From NCBI RefSeq assembly GCF_001995095.2, contig NZ_MTSD02000001.1, forward strand, positions 930,001-994,000: a stretch of 64,000 bases of DNA, given 5' to 3'. Below are positions 28,188 to 38,919 of this stretch, one piece after another; positions within the stretch are counted from its first letter, which is position 1; every line of letters starts with the position of its first letter. The notes beneath the pieces are model-generated. The model was not told the DNA's origin, made no database searches, and was given only the letters and a program-made list of their open reading frames with translations. The stretch is from Oceanospirillum linum (GTDB taxonomy: Bacteria; Pseudomonadota; Gammaproteobacteria; Pseudomonadales; Halomonadaceae). The translations under genes were made by a program, and so were the position numbers.

Positions 28188-29459
28188 CTAGCGCAACATA
28201 TCACAGGCACGGTTCAGAGCCGCAATAAAGATATCCACTTCCTCTTTGGTGTTGTACAGGGCAAAGGAAGCCCTTGCCGTCGCATCGACACCAAAGTGAT
28301 GCAGTACCGGCATCGCACAGTGGTGGCCGGTACGGATGGCGACACCCAACTGGTCGATCAGCACGCCGATATCCTGTGCGTGCACGCCATCGATCACAAA
28401 GGAGATGACACCCGCTTTATGTTTCGCCGTACCCAGAATCCGCATACCGGGAATCTGCTGCATCTGCTCGGTGGCGTAGTTCAGCAGGATCTCTTCCCAG
28501 GCCGCGACCTTAGCCAAATCCGCCTGCATCAGCCAGTCACAGGCAACCCCCAGACCGATCCCTTCCGCGATGGCGGGCGTTCCCGCTTCAAACTTGTGGG
28601 GCAAACCGGCGTAGGTGGTTTTTTCAAAGCTGACGTGGTCGATCATATCGCCGCCACCCTGCCAGACCGGCATGGATTCCAGCAGCGCTTCCTTGCCGTA
28701 CAGCACGCCGATACCGGTCGGGCCATACATTTTATGGGCCGAGAAAGCGTAGAAATCACAATCCAGTTCCTGCACATCCACCTTCAGATGGGGTACCGCC
28801 TGGGCACCATCCAGCAGCACCGGAATTTCATGCAGATGTGCCAGATCGACAATCTGTTTCACCGGATTGATCGTCCCCAGTGCGTTGGAGACATGGGTCA
28901 CCGAGATCAGCTTGGTTTTGGCGCTGATCATGGCGTTCAGTGCCGCCATATCCAGCTCGCCATCCTCATCCACCGGTGCCACTTTCAACACGATACCCAA
29001 CTGATCCCGCAGAATCTGCCACGGCACAATATTGGCGTGGTGCTCCATCATGGAGACGATCACTTCATCACCGGCGGCCAGCTGACGGCCAAAGGTGTTG
29101 GCCACCAGGTTGATGCCTTCGGTGGTACCGCGAACAAAGATCACCTCTTTACTGGAGCGCGCGTTGATAAACTGACGCACCTTCTCACGGGCCTGCTCGT
29201 AGGCATCGGTGGCTTCACCGGACAGAAAGTGTACGCCGCGGTGAATGTTAGAGTTCAGCTCCCGGTAGTAAGCGTTCATGCTTTCGATCACCGCTTCCGG
29301 TTTCTGCACCGTGGCACCGTTATCAAAATACACCAGCGGCTTACCGTGAACCGTACGCTTAAGAATCGGAAACTCTTGACGCAGTTCCAGCATGTAAGTG
29401 GCCAGTTCGGCCTCATTCATGTCGATTCCCGCTACGTGAGCTTTTACAGAAGCATTCAT
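28188..29459 (-). CDS. sufS: SufS cysteine desulfurase
   Basis: A PLP enzyme that strips sulfur from cysteine for the SufBCD scaffold. Visible motifs are the N-terminal P-L-V-Y-F-D-N-G-A-T, the PLP lysine block F-Y-A-F-S-A-H-K-M-Y-G-P-T and R-T-G-H-H-C-A-M-P with the catalytic cysteine. The ATG at 29459 (423 residues) has GAGGGA nine bases upstream; an ATG at 29468 is only one base away from that site, so it is less likely. No sulfur-transfer partner (SufE or SufU) is present in the window. Confidence 0.95.
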   Translation of the reverse strand: MNASVKAHVAGIDMNEAELATYMLELRQEFPILKRTVHGKPLVYFDNGATVQKPEAVIESMNAYYRELNSNIHRGVHFLSGEATDAYEQAREKVRQFINARSSKEVIFVRGTTEGINLVANTFGRQLAAGDEVIVSMMEHHANIVPWQILRDQLGIVLKVAPVDEDGELDMAALNAMISAKTKLISVTHVSNALGTINPVKQIVDLAHLHEIPVLLDGAQAVPHLKVDVQELDCDFYAFSAHKMYGPTGIGVLYGKEALLESMPVWQGGGDMIDHVSFEKTTYAGLPHKFEAGTPAIAEGIGLGVACDWLMQADLAKVAAWEEILLNYATEQMQQIPGMRILGTAKHKAGVISFVIDGVHAQDIGVLIDQLGVAIRTGHHCAMPVLHHFGVDATARASFALYNTKEEVDIFIAALNRACDMLR

Positions 29460-29491
29460 CTCAGACATTCCCTCAATCGCGCCAGCCTCGT

Positions 29492-30808
29492 TTACACGAG
29501 GCCTTTCAGGTTGAACTTCTCAGGCAGTCGACCAGCTACCGCGTCTTCAAGACGGTCATGAACCGCCGGAATTTCGATACGGTCGATCACCTCATTGGCA
29601 AAAGCCAGCGTCAGTAGGCCACGGGCCATCTCTTCACCCAGACCGCGGGAACGCAGGGCAAACAGCGCGTTCTCATCCAACTGACCTGTGGTGCTGCCGT
29701 GGGAGCACTTCACGTCATCGGCGTAGATTTCCAGCTCAGGCTTGGTATCGATTTCCGCTTTGTCCGACAGCAGCAAGTTGGCGTTGGACTGATGGGCTTC
29801 AATCTTCTGGGCATCTTTATGCACAACGGCACGGCCATTGAATACGCCACGGGAGCGGTCGTTCAGAATGCCTTTGTAATCTTCGTTGCTGTTGGTGTGC
29901 GGTGCGTTATGGTTAACCAGCGTGTGGTTATCCAGATGCTGACGACCGTTACCCAGATACAGACCGTTCAGGTTCACTTCGGCACCTTCGCCGCTCAGTT
30001 CCACCTGAATATCCTGACGGGCCAGCTTGCCACCCAGACACACATTGTGCGAGGTAAAGCGGCTGTCGCGCTTCTGCTGGATATGCATGCTGGCGATGTG
30101 GTATTGCTTGGCGCTTTCCTGCTGCAGCTTGTAGTGCGTGATATTGGCACCATCCGCCAGATCCACTTCGGTCACTACGTTGGTCAGGTTGGCGGCTTCT
30201 TCGACACCGGCGTAATGCTCAACAATCGTTGCCTGAGCGTGCGTACCCGCTTTAATCAGAATGCGGGGCTGTACCAGCACAGGATTTTCCTGTTCGGTGG
30301 CAACAAACTGCAGATAAACCGGCTGTTCCAGCACCGCGTTGGCGGCAAGATCGATCAGCACGCCATCCTGCCATCCCGCAAGATTCAGCGCGGTAAAGCC
30401 ACTGAAGTTAGCCGCAGCAACCTGACCCAAAACCGGTTTGGCCGCATTGGCGTTTTTCGCCAAAGGCAGAACCTGAACACCGGCTGGCAGGTCACCCAGG
30501 GTTGATGCGCTCTCAGAGAAGACACCGTCAACAAATACCAGACGGATCGCATCCAGACCTAAGCTACTCTTGTTTACCAGGGACTCAACATCCGCCGACG
30601 CATTCGCCGTTCCAGGCAGCGAGAAGTTACGTTTAGCCAGTGCTTTAACGTCGGTGTATTTCCAGTTTTCCAGGCGAGCATGGGGTAAACCCAAAACCGC
30701 AAACTGTTCAACAGCCCCCTGACGCAGATCGGTTAACCAACCCGGACCTTCACTGATCTGCGGGGTTACCGCGCTCAGCCACTGATCGGTAAATTCGGCC
30801 AAACTCAT
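29492..30808 (-). CDS. sufD: SufD scaffold subunit
   Basis: A 438-residue subunit of the SufBC2D complex, beta-helical and without cluster ligands of its own apart from a conserved C-terminal histidine. The SufB/SufD family block [17 protein letters not shown] is followed by [13 protein letters not shown]. The ATG at 30808 overlaps the sufC stop by four bases and has GAGG eight bases upstream. The frame upstream of it belongs to sufC. Confidence 0.95.
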   Translation of the reverse strand: MSLAEFTDQWLSAVTPQISEGPGWLTDLRQGAVEQFAVLGLPHARLENWKYTDVKALAKRNFSLPGTANASADVESLVNKSSLGLDAIRLVFVDGVFSESASTLGDLPAGVQVLPLAKNANAAKPVLGQVAAANFSGFTALNLAGWQDGVLIDLAANAVLEQPVYLQFVATEQENPVLVQPRILIKAGTHAQATIVEHYAGVEEAANLTNVVTEVDLADGANITHYKLQQESAKQYHIASMHIQQKRDSRFTSHNVCLGGKLARQDIQVELSGEGAEVNLNGLYLGNGRQHLDNHTLVNHNAPHTNSNEDYKGILNDRSRGVFNGRAVVHKDAQKIEAHQSNANLLLSDKAEIDTKPELEIYADDVKCSHGSTTGQLDENALFALRSRGLGEEMARGLLTLAFANEVIDRIEIPAVHDRLEDAVAGRLPEKFNLKGLV

Positions 30809-31557
30809 TGAGCCGCCTCCTCGATTACCCAATCGTAACCGCGTTTTTCCAGTTCCAGGGCCAGGGACTTATCACCGGATTTAATAATCTTACCATCGGA
30901 CAATACGTGGATATGATCCGGTACGATATAGTCCAGCAGACGCTGATAGTGAGTCACCATCACGATGGAACGACCGGCATCACGCAGGCTGTTAACGCCT
31001 TCGGATACCACTTTCAACGCATCGATATCCAGGCCGGAGTCGATCTCGTCTAACAGGGCCAGTTTCGGTTCAAGAATCAGCATCTGCAGAATCTCGTTGC
31101 GCTTCTTCTCACCACCGGAGAAGCCTTCGTTCACCGAACGGTGCAGGAAGCTGCTGTCCATCTTCATAAACTGCAGCTTTTCCCGTACCAGCTTCATAAA
31201 CTCGGGGGCTTCAATCTCTGGCAGACCCAAGTGCTCACGTTTGGCATTCAGCGCCGCTTTCAGCAGATATACGTTTTTAACCCCCGGGATCTCAACGGGG
31301 TACTGGAAGCCCAGCAGCAGGCCGGCGCGGGCACGATCTTCAATCTCCATGTCCAGCACGTCTTCACCCTCAAAGGTGATGCTACCGCCAGTCACTTCAT
31401 AACCGTCACGACCTGCGATAACCGCTGACAGCGTGGATTTACCGGCACCGTTCGGGCCCATAATAGCGTGAACTTCACCGGGATTAATGGTCAGGTTCAG
31501 GCCTTTCAGAATCTCTTTGTCTTCAACACTAACGCGCAGGTCTTTAACTTCTAACAT
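30805..31557 (-). CDS. sufC: SufC ATPase
   Basis: A 250-residue ABC-type ATPase powering the SufBCD complex. Walker A is G-P-N-G-A-G-K-S-T, the signature region is [10 protein letters not shown], and the Walker B region reads [12 protein letters not shown], as in SufC. AAAGG lies ten bases before the ATG. It is separated from sufB by an unusual 238-base gap containing a strong hairpin. Confidence 0.97.
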   Translation of the reverse strand: MLEVKDLRVSVEDKEILKGLNLTINPGEVHAIMGPNGAGKSTLSAVIAGRDGYEVTGGSITFEGEDVLDMEIEDRARAGLLLGFQYPVEIPGVKNVYLLKAALNAKREHLGLPEIEAPEFMKLVREKLQFMKMDSSFLHRSVNEGFSGGEKKRNEILQMLILEPKLALLDEIDSGLDIDALKVVSEGVNSLRDAGRSIVMVTHYQRLLDYIVPDHIHVLSDGKIIKSGDKSLALELEKRGYDWVIEEAAQ

Positions 31558-31700
31558 GTGGTTTTAACCTTTATCTGTGGATGGCGGCCTGCAAGGCTGC
31601 ACCATCAAATCTGAATTCTTTGTCTGTTGAGCTGTATCGGTATTACCAGCGACTGACTGGGCTGCAGTGTATCGGCTTAACGAAGCCATGGATGGCGAAG

Positions 31701-31737
31701 TCCGGCTCCTCGGAACAGGGATGTTCCGGGAGCCGGA
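31701..31737. other. Strong hairpin in the sufB-sufC gap
   Basis: TCCGGCTCC-T-CGGAAC (31701-31716) pairs with GTTCCGGGAGCCGGA (31723-31737), leaving one bulged base and a six-base loop. No T run follows on the minus strand. It could be a processing or attenuation element, or part of a dispersed repeat. Confidence 0.7.
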
Positions 31738-31795
31738 AACCGATACCGGCCAGACCGGTTAACACTCCGGTCTGAAGCCCGCTGTTTAACTCAAA

Positions 31796-33238
31796 CTAGC
31801 CAACTGCACCTTCAAGGCTGACGTTCAGCAGGGCTTCCGCCTCTACCGCAAACTCCATCGGCAGCTCTTTGAAGACGTCTTTACAGAAGCCGTTCACGAT
31901 CATGTTCACCGCATCTTCTTCGGAGATGCCGCGCTGGCGGCAGTAGAACAGCTGATCTTCACCAATTTTAGAAGTGGTCGCTTCATGCTCCACCTGCGCC
32001 GTGCTGTTACCGATCTCCTGATACGGGAAGGTGTGCGCACCACACTGATCACCGATCAGCAGGGAGTCACACTGAGTAAAGTTACGGGCGCCTTTAGCAC
32101 CGGGCAGAATCTTCACCAAACCACGATAGGACTGATCGGAACGACCAGCAGAAATACCTTTGGAGATAATGGTGGAACGGGAGCCTTCACCGATATGGAT
32201 CATCTTGGTGCCGGTATCCGCCTGCTGCATGTTGTTGGTTACCGCCACAGAGTAAAACTCACCGACGGAGTTCTTACCTTTCAGCACACAGCTTGGATAT
32301 TTCCAGGTCACGGCAGAACCGGTTTCCACCTGAGTCCAGCTGATTTTAGAGTTATCGCCACGGCATTCGCCACGCTTGGTGACAAAGTTGTAGATGCCGC
32401 CTTTACCCTCTTCATCACCGGGATACCAGTTCTGCACCGTAGAATATTTAATATCGGCATTTTCCAGAGCCACCAGCTCAACCACAGCAGCATGGAGCTG
32501 ATTCTCATCCCGCATCGGCGCCGTACAACCCTCCAGATAAGAGACCTGGGCGTTGTCTTCACAGATAATAAGCGTGCGCTCAAACTGTCCGGTATTCTCA
32601 GCGTTAATACGGAAATAGGTAGACAACTCCATCGGGCAGGTCACGCCCTTAGGAACAAAGACAAAGGAGCCATCGGAGAAAACAGCAGAGTTCAACGCGG
32701 TATAAAAGTTATCCGCCACCGGCACAACAGAGCCCAGATACTGCTTGATCAGATCAGGGTACTCACGGATCGCTTCTGAGATGGAGCAGAAGATAACACC
32801 CGCCTCTCCCAGTTGCTCTTTAAAGGTGGTTGTAACCGATACAGAGTCAAACACCATATCCATCGCCACACCGGCAAGGGCCGCGCGTTCATGCAGAGGA
32901 ATACCCAGTTTCTCGTAAGTTTCCAATAGCTTAGGGTCAACTTCATCCAGGCTTTTCGGACGATCTTCGGAGGACTTTGGCGCTGAGTAATAGGATACCG
33001 CCTGAAAATCGACCTGAGGAAAATCCACATGAGCCCAATCCGGTTCCGCCATCGTCTTCCACTGTTCGAAAGCAGCCAGACGCCAATCCAGCATCCACTG
33101 TGGCTCTTCTTTTTTTGCGGAAATAAAGCGGATAACATCTTCATTCAGGCCGGGAGGCGCAGTATCTGACTCGATATCGGTTACAAAGCCTTGCTTGTAC
33201 TCACGACGTACAAGCTGCTCCATCTCTTGACTTGCCAT
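31796..33238 (-). CDS. sufB: SufB scaffold subunit
   Basis: A 480-residue Fe-S assembly scaffold. Characteristic blocks include [13 protein letters not shown], the [14 protein letters not shown] segment, and the C-terminal E-H-E-A-T-T-S-K-I with Q-R-G-I-S-E-E-D-A that close the family alignment. AGGAG precedes the ATG. It is the first structural gene after the Rrf2 regulator (79 bases). Confidence 0.97.
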   Translation of the reverse strand: MASQEMEQLVRREYKQGFVTDIESDTAPPGLNEDVIRFISAKKEEPQWMLDWRLAAFEQWKTMAEPDWAHVDFPQVDFQAVSYYSAPKSSEDRPKSLDEVDPKLLETYEKLGIPLHERAALAGVAMDMVFDSVSVTTTFKEQLGEAGVIFCSISEAIREYPDLIKQYLGSVVPVADNFYTALNSAVFSDGSFVFVPKGVTCPMELSTYFRINAENTGQFERTLIICEDNAQVSYLEGCTAPMRDENQLHAAVVELVALENADIKYSTVQNWYPGDEEGKGGIYNFVTKRGECRGDNSKISWTQVETGSAVTWKYPSCVLKGKNSVGEFYSVAVTNNMQQADTGTKMIHIGEGSRSTIISKGISAGRSDQSYRGLVKILPGAKGARNFTQCDSLLIGDQCGAHTFPYQEIGNSTAQVEHEATTSKIGEDQLFYCRQRGISEEDAVNMIVNGFCKDVFKELPMEFAVEAEALLNVSLEGAVG

Positions 33239-33317
33239 TGGTCTCTCCTCACCCGGTTACAGGTTTTGTCGGAAGCTAATTCGGTTCTTCTGATCCTGCG
33301 GCGGCTGCCGGAGGATC

Positions 33318-33848
33318 TTATTCTGTCGTCAGCGAAACGAGAGGAATCTCGGCGCTGACGCTGTCTTTATCGGTCTGCTGTGCTGCGGGCAGCTCTGTGC
33401 CTGCGGTGTGGATATCATTACCGGATATCCATTGCAGCTGCAGGGGCTCTTTCTGGGCCAACTGAACCAGTGTGATGCTCTGCAACAACTGATGCATCGC
33501 CAAGCTGACCCGTTGCCAGTTATCCGCTACGCCACAGGTGTCCTGCAGATCACACAGAGCGTCCTCCTGACTGCAGTCTGTCATTGCGAAGGGGCCTTCA
33601 ATGGCAACCAGAATATCGCTGGCGGTAATCTGTTTTGGTGGACGGGATAGCCCATAACCACCCTGAGCACCTCGATGAGACACCAGCAAGCCGCTCTTCT
33701 GCAGCATCTTAAGCGCCTTACTCACCGTTGGCTTAGGAATCTGTACCTGTTCCGCAATATCGGTGGTGGTAAACAGCTGATCCGGTGTGCGGGCGATATG
33801 AGCCATCAGCACCGCCGCGTAATCGGTCATTTTGCTCAGTTTCAGCAT
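33318..33848 (-). CDS. Rrf2-family SUF regulator
   Basis: A 176-residue transcription factor: a winged helix (residues about 5-60, with I-P-K-P-T-V-S-K-A-L-K-M-L as recognition helix) and three cysteines at 92, 99 and 105 that should hold a [2Fe-2S] cluster as in IscR. The C-terminal tail beyond residue 150 is not conserved in sequence character. It corresponds to the SUF-operon regulator group seen in Xanthomonas-like and related bacteria. It probably represses the operon when Fe-S supply is ample. GAAGG precedes the ATG by seven bases. Confidence 0.9.
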   Translation of the reverse strand: MLKLSKMTDYAAVLMAHIARTPDQLFTTTDIAEQVQIPKPTVSKALKMLQKSGLLVSHRGAQGGYGLSRPPKQITASDILVAIEGPFAMTDCSQEDALCDLQDTCGVADNWQRVSLAMHQLLQSITLVQLAQKEPLQLQWISGNDIHTAGTELPAAQQTDKDSVSAEIPLVSLTTE

Positions 33849-33871
33849 GATTCTACCTTCATCGTTATAGT

Positions 33872-33886
33872 GGACTATTTTAGTCC
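33872..33886. promoter_or_regulatory. Dyad GGACTA-N3-TAGTCC in the suf promoter
   Basis: Perfect inverted repeat (33872-33877 and 33881-33886) 24 bases upstream of the regulator's start codon. On the minus strand it overlaps a possible -10 TAAAAT, with TTTTGT seventeen bases upstream. The likely autoregulatory site of the Rrf2 protein. Confidence 0.6.
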
Positions 33887-34040
33887 CATTTAACTTTGAA
33901 CAAAACCCTTATACCCGAGTTTTTTACTGTGTTTTGCAAGATAACCGCGATTAACCGGCTTTTGATTGGGGTTTTAACGACGTTAGCAGCAAGTTATTGA
34001 GAATCGTTTTCAACAAGAGGCGCCCGAAGAGGTAAAAAAG

Positions 34041-34067
34041 AAAGCCCATCTCAAATGGATGGGCTTT
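34041..34067 (-). terminator. Terminator of the second dCache chemoreceptor gene
   Basis: AAAGCCCATC (34041-34050) pairs with GATGGGCTTT (34058-34067). On the minus strand the stem is followed by CTTTTTT. Confidence 0.85.
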
Positions 34068-34121
34068 CTGCCAGTGCAACCGGTAAAGTTCAGACAAGGT
34101 CATGCAAAGCAAAAAAATGCC

Positions 34122-36209
34122 TTATACGACAAAGCGGCAGGTCTTTTCATTCAGGTCTGAAGCCAGAGCCCTTAATTGACAGCTCTCCTCCCGGTTACTA
34201 TTGGCACCATCCAGCAACTGAGCAGCCATTTCGTTTACATGATTAACAGCTTCCACCAAGTGATCCGCAGCCTGCTGCTGTTCATCGACAGCAAGAAACA
34301 CTTGTTGGCAGCGACGGTCGATCTGAACAATGCCTGTCACCACCTTGTTCAGTATCTCCTGGGTCTGCTGTGACTGCCTCAATACCGACTCACTACGATG
34401 ACCACTGCGCTGACTGGAAGTGACAATCAACTCAATGCTGCCAAGCAGCCGTTCAATAACACCATCGATTTCACCGGTAGCTGTCTGGGTTTTCTGTGCC
34501 AGCATACGGACTTCATCCGCTACAACAGCAAAACCACGCCCCTGCTCTCCGGCTCTGGCTGCCTCGATAGCCGCATTCAATGCCAGAAGATTAGTTTGCT
34601 CAGCGATGGCTCGGATCGTTTCCAGAATCTGATGAATCTGGTTGCCATGCTCTGATAGCTGGGCTGACTCTGTACAGGCCTGGTGAATCTCACTATGCAT
34701 CGACGCCAGTTCATGGCCAACGTTATACATCACCTCCTGCGCCTGAGAAACCTGAGCATTAGCCTGCCCTGCATCCTGGGTCAGTTGCTCCATGCTATCG
34801 GCGATCAAATGAGAGGATTGAGACAGCTGCTCCACTGAAGCAGAGATCTGACTGACCTGTTGTTGCTGAGAAACCAACTGCGTATTCATCTGCTCAGACA
34901 GAGCCGCTCCCTGTTGGGCGGAACCCTGCACCTGTTTACCCGAACGCTGTACACTATCGACCAGAGCCTGAAGCTGACCGACAAACTGATTAAAATAACC
35001 TGCTACACGACCCACCTCATCCTCACGACTGACATTAAGTCGACGGGTCAGATCGCCACCACCCTGAGCCACCTCTTTCAGCATCGCCTGAACCTGGTTT
35101 AAAGGTGCCAGGCGGCAGTGAATGAGCCAGGCTGCCAACAACAGCGTCAGCAGTGCCAGCACAGGCCCAAGCACCAGCTGCATCAGACTGGATTCTTTTT
35201 GTACTTCGGCAAACCGCGCCTGCAGGTGTACCAAAGGTTCTAGCACAATCGCCTTAGGTACCTGAATCTGCAACATCCAGCCACTACGGGTTACTCCTTG
35301 CAGCCGAATAGGCACATCTGCAGTGAGAAAATCAGCATCCTTCCGGTCACTCCCAGACGCGCCCTTCAGAGGACTACCTACGTCATACGGTCGATGACTA
35401 TCACCCAAAACGATACCCTTTCGACTCAAAATCCGTACCTGTGCCTGCCCCTGATAAAGGCTCTGACTGATACTTTGAGCCTGCTGCTGAATAAAGCCCA
35501 GGGAGAGATCGGCACCCACCATGCCCAGAAAGCGCTCTTTATGCATAACGGGCACAACGACCGAGGTTAGCAGCCGATCCTGTCCCTGAACCTGAAAACG
35601 CTGAGGCTCCAGAAGACAGGCTGTCCGCTGCTCTTTTGGACAGAGATAAAACTCGGCTTTCCGTGTACCGTCAGCAAAACGTTCCTGACTTTCATGCGCT
35701 CTTAATGGTGTCATTTCAATATGGCCACTTTCACTGCGACTCAGTAAAGGTGCAAACCGGCCATCTTCAGTTGAACCAGTCAGGCGATTCAACAGATTAT
35801 CGTCATCCCCATCATCAAACGCATTTGCCTCCCATGCGGTATAGAGCGTCAGAAACTCTTTATGAGCCAGTAGAGAACCTCGCAGGACACCAATAAACTG
35901 CCCCCGTTCAAGCTGTAATGCCGGATCTTCCCATGCCACCTCCGACTTTAGCTGTCCGGCGGTCACGGCCAACCCATGGGTAACCTGATAAGCCCGGTCC
36001 AGCAACTGCTGTATCTGGCCTGCCTCCAGGGTAGCTCTCTGCTTCAAACGAATCATGGCTTCATGGCTTAATAGCTTACCCGCTTCATCTGCCAACAGCT
36101 GTCTGGAGCGATCGCTATAGTACAGCCCGACCAGGAGCTGAGCACCCAACACCAAAATTAACAACAACCCCAGCCCCAGAATCAGCTGATTTTTAATTGA
36201 ATAGCGCAC
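34122..36209 (-). CDS. Methyl-accepting chemotaxis protein with dCache sensor
   Basis: A 695-residue chemoreceptor starting at GTG, with GAGGG seven bases upstream. Helix 1 (about 9-29), a periplasmic dCache domain of about 310 residues, helix 2 (about 340-362), HAMP, then a signalling hairpin with [18 protein letters not shown] at the tip. The sensor shares the [11 protein letters not shown] and R-T-A-C-L-L-E-P-Q landmarks with the receptor at 9184 (Y-L-A-W-K-K-N-A and R-S-A-C-L-V-E-P), so the two ligand domains are paralogous. The tip glycine hinge is intact. Confidence 0.92.
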   Translation of the reverse strand: MRYSIKNQLILGLGLLLILVLGAQLLVGLYYSDRSRQLLADEAGKLLSHEAMIRLKQRATLEAGQIQQLLDRAYQVTHGLAVTAGQLKSEVAWEDPALQLERGQFIGVLRGSLLAHKEFLTLYTAWEANAFDDGDDDNLLNRLTGSTEDGRFAPLLSRSESGHIEMTPLRAHESQERFADGTRKAEFYLCPKEQRTACLLEPQRFQVQGQDRLLTSVVVPVMHKERFLGMVGADLSLGFIQQQAQSISQSLYQGQAQVRILSRKGIVLGDSHRPYDVGSPLKGASGSDRKDADFLTADVPIRLQGVTRSGWMLQIQVPKAIVLEPLVHLQARFAEVQKESSLMQLVLGPVLALLTLLLAAWLIHCRLAPLNQVQAMLKEVAQGGGDLTRRLNVSREDEVGRVAGYFNQFVGQLQALVDSVQRSGKQVQGSAQQGAALSEQMNTQLVSQQQQVSQISASVEQLSQSSHLIADSMEQLTQDAGQANAQVSQAQEVMYNVGHELASMHSEIHQACTESAQLSEHGNQIHQILETIRAIAEQTNLLALNAAIEAARAGEQGRGFAVVADEVRMLAQKTQTATGEIDGVIERLLGSIELIVTSSQRSGHRSESVLRQSQQTQEILNKVVTGIVQIDRRCQQVFLAVDEQQQAADHLVEAVNHVNEMAAQLLDGANSNREESCQLRALASDLNEKTCRFVV

Positions 36210-36502
36210 ACGTCAACCCTCAAACTGGTATATACCAAATAGATGGGATTTTCGCGTTTTAAGGTGTCAGAAATATGTCAGAAAAGGCAGGGAGCGACCA
36301 AAAACAGTAAAGAAATGTAAGTAAACCTATGACAACTCTCCATTTGAACAGATCACCCTTAGCAAACAGGAGAGACCCTCAACTTACATGCAGGGATTGG
36401 AATAAAACCCTGACAGGCTAGAATAGGAAGCCATAAAGAATAAGCCGTACACTCGGCTTGCTGATGTTCAACCATCAATTCGACATTATCGGAGATCCCG
36501 GC

Positions 36503-36748
36503 ATGCCTCTGTGGTTACAACTGCTGATTATTTTTATCGTATCAATCAGCGGTATCGTTTTTCATATCATACTGATTAAAAAAATCCGCGTTTGGGCCAT
36601 TAACGACCAGATCAACGCACTTTCTGGTGATAACAGCGCCAAGAAAGCTCATCTTCATAACCTGCATCAAAAATTATTAGCCGATAAAGTACCCCACAAA
36701 CACCATCAGGATCGGCTGGAGGCAGCAGCCCAGGCATTTGAAGATTAA
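36503..36748 (+). CDS. Small single-helix membrane protein next to phaC
   Basis: An 81-residue protein from the ATG at 36503, which has GGAG eight bases ahead. A longer frame goes back to an ATG at 36464 without a ribosome binding site. One membrane helix (W-L-Q-L-L-I-I-F-I-V-S-I-S-G-I) is followed by a charged, histidine-rich cytoplasmic tail predicted helical. Unknown family. It ends 42 bases before the PHA synthase and is probably cotranscribed. The 36210-36502 stretch holds the divergent promoters and no other gene that I can see. Confidence 0.6.
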   Translation: MPLWLQLLIIFIVSISGIVFHIILIKKIRVWAINDQINALSGDNSAKKAHLHNLHQKLLADKVPHKHHQDRLEAAAQAFED

Positions 36749-36790
36749 ACAACCTATGCAAAGCGGCCTATAACCCAGGAGAAGGATTCT

Positions 36791-38836
36791 ATGTTTGCCA
36801 CGTTCAATAAGCTTTTGCCAGAGAACGGATTCACGTTAGATACCACAGCGTTCAATGATCTGCTCGCCAGCGGATCAATCAACAGCCCTCTGCCACTAAC
36901 AGCGGATGCACTGGAAACACTGCTTATGACCAGTAGTGCAGACAACCCATCACGCCTTCGTGGAACCAAGCACTGGCTAAGTGAAATCAACGGACTGATA
37001 CTGAGGCAGATGCTGCAAATCTCTCAGGTCCAAAGCAACTTATTTCGCCCTTTTGGCGCTCCCGAGTCTTTGTTTACAGGGTGGGCACAACCTCTGATTC
37101 AAGCCACAGAAGATGCTGTGAGCAGAAACGAATCACCCGATATGATCACCCAGGCAGATCAGCAACTGGATACCGCCTACGCGGAGCAACTAAAGTCTCT
37201 GGTGTCATATTTCACAGAAGAGAAAGATGGCGAATTTTTCTTTAACGAGCAGACCTGCCACTGGGCATGTAAAACATTACAGGGACAGGTCTGGCTGATG
37301 ACACAGCTAAATAATTTCCGCCTGCTGGAGTGGCAGTACCATAGTCGGGGGCAAACTCACCTGACCGCTATGAAAAACCTGCTGCGCTCTCTGTTTCAGG
37401 TTATTACAGGTCAGACCTTTAGCGCGGATGAAGATCAGCCCTATCGTAAAAAAAACACCGAAGGCCAATGGCGGGATAGCGATGAAGACTACCTGAAGGC
37501 TTGTGCTCAACGCCTTCTGGAGTTACTGAAATATGATGCTTTTGATCTGCGTAACTTTGCCCTTAATTCTCCCTACTCAAAACTGGGCGCGACCCCATGG
37601 GAAACCGTTGCTGGCTCTGAACTGTACTCTGTAAAGCTACGCCACTATCCTCGTCCAAAAGGCGTCAAAGCTAACGGCAAAACCCTGTATATGGCCAGCC
37701 CCATGATCAACCGCTGCGAGCTATTCGATCTGGCTCCGGGCAAGTCAGTTATCGAAGGCATGTTGCAACTGGGTTACGATCTTTATCTGGTGGATTACGG
37801 CAACCCGGAAGCAGATCAGTCTCAGCTTGGCCTGGACTTCTATGGCAAAACCGTTCACGACAAGTACCTGGATCTGATTCTGGAACGCCACCCGGGTCAG
37901 AATATTGAGGTAATGGCTTACTGCATGGGTGGCACTCTGTTTATGCCATACCTGGCCCGCAGGATTGAAGAAGCTCAGATAACCGGTAAGAATGTTTGTA
38001 TCCGTCAGGTTGTATTGATGACAACCCCTATCCTGTTCGATGATGAAAGCAGTGGCCACAAACCGATGCGGGATGTCATTCGTCAGGATTACGACGCCGA
38101 TGTCATGCAGCTCTTCTATGGCAACTGCAATGTATCACCCTACGCTATTGAGTCCGGTATGCACGCCATCCAGCCCGGTGTCGAGCAAACGATGCTGGAA
38201 GGCTTTTACAGTCGTGCAAACTTTCCCGGTGCAATTGAAGACTCGGCCCCTTTTCTGAATTGGCTGCACAGCGGCACACGCTTTCCTGCACGGGCTCACC
38301 GCGAATGGATTCAGAATATTTTCATGGATAATCAGATATGGGAGGGCCAATACTGTCTGCCATCAGAGCAGCCGGAACTGGATGGTAAACCCGTCAATAT
38401 GGATGCACTGAATAATGCGGATATTGCCCTATTCGATTATGCCGGGTTACGTGACCCTATCGCGCCGGTTGGCTCCTGTAAGACCAGCGAGCGTTGGGGC
38501 CGAAAAGCAGAAAACCACCAGATGGTCTGTGGAGGCTTAAATCGTACAATTGAAAAAAATATCGGACATATTTTTGTTGTCAGCCACGCTCTTCTGGGTG
38601 AATTTCTGGAAGCTGTCACCGATTTCTTATCGGATGAACCACCCGCTTATCAGGGGAAAAAAACTCCAGTCGCAGTAACAAAAACAGCAGCGACAGCACA
38701 AAAAGCACCCCATGCCAAAGCAGCTGCAGCGAAGCCCACTACCCGCAGAAAAACGGCACCAGGAAAAACAACAGCAAGAAAAACAACCCCGAAAAAGCCT
38801 GCGGTAAAAGCGGATTCCGATAAATCAGAATCCTGA
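36791..38836 (+). CDS. phaC: Poly(hydroxyalkanoate) synthase with lysine/alanine-rich tail
   Basis: A 681-residue class I/II-like PHA synthase that polymerises hydroxyacyl-CoA on storage granules. The lipase-like box A-Y-C378-M-G-G carries the catalytic cysteine, with D555 (L-R-D-P-I-A-P) and H593 (I-G-H-I-F) completing the triad. The last 60 residues are almost only K, A, T, P and R, with repeats such as K-T-T-A-R-K-T-T-P-K-K. This resembles histone H1 or phasin-like DNA-binding tails and is absent from textbook synthases. AGGAG precedes the ATG. No phaA, phaB or phaZ is adjacent. Confidence 0.93.
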   Translation: MFATFNKLLPENGFTLDTTAFNDLLASGSINSPLPLTADALETLLMTSSADNPSRLRGTKHWLSEINGLILRQMLQISQVQSNLFRPFGAPESLFTGWAQPLIQATEDAVSRNESPDMITQADQQLDTAYAEQLKSLVSYFTEEKDGEFFFNEQTCHWACKTLQGQVWLMTQLNNFRLLEWQYHSRGQTHLTAMKNLLRSLFQVITGQTFSADEDQPYRKKNTEGQWRDSDEDYLKACAQRLLELLKYDAFDLRNFALNSPYSKLGATPWETVAGSELYSVKLRHYPRPKGVKANGKTLYMASPMINRCELFDLAPGKSVIEGMLQLGYDLYLVDYGNPEADQSQLGLDFYGKTVHDKYLDLILERHPGQNIEVMAYCMGGTLFMPYLARRIEEAQITGKNVCIRQVVLMTTPILFDDESSGHKPMRDVIRQDYDADVMQLFYGNCNVSPYAIESGMHAIQPGVEQTMLEGFYSRANFPGAIEDSAPFLNWLHSGTRFPARAHREWIQNIFMDNQIWEGQYCLPSEQPELDGKPVNMDALNNADIALFDYAGLRDPIAPVGSCKTSERWGRKAENHQMVCGGLNRTIEKNIGHIFVVSHALLGEFLEAVTDFLSDEPPAYQGKKTPVAVTKTAATAQKAPHAKAAAAKPTTRRKTAPGKTTARKTTPKKPAVKADSDKSES

Positions 38837-38861
38837 TACCCCTGCCGGCTGATCAAAACAT

Positions 38862-38887
38862 AAAAGGCGTGCCACGGCACGCCTTTT
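38862..38887. terminator. Bidirectional terminator after phaC
   Basis: AAAAGGCGTGC (38862-38872), loop CACG, GCACGCCTTTT (38877-38887): a perfect 11-pair stem between the converging phaC and PepSY genes. Confidence 0.85.
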
Positions 38888-38919
38888 ACTGATTCCCGAT
38901 GGAGCAAATAGTAACCGGA

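Noticed and set aside
28296-29561. 421-residue plus-strand frame opposite sufS
   Set aside because: Antisense shadow of sufS with low-complexity, non-conserved translation (histidine- and glutamine-rich).
29699-30505. 268-residue plus-strand frame opposite sufD
   Set aside because: Shadow of sufD caused by GC-biased third positions; no recognisable domain.
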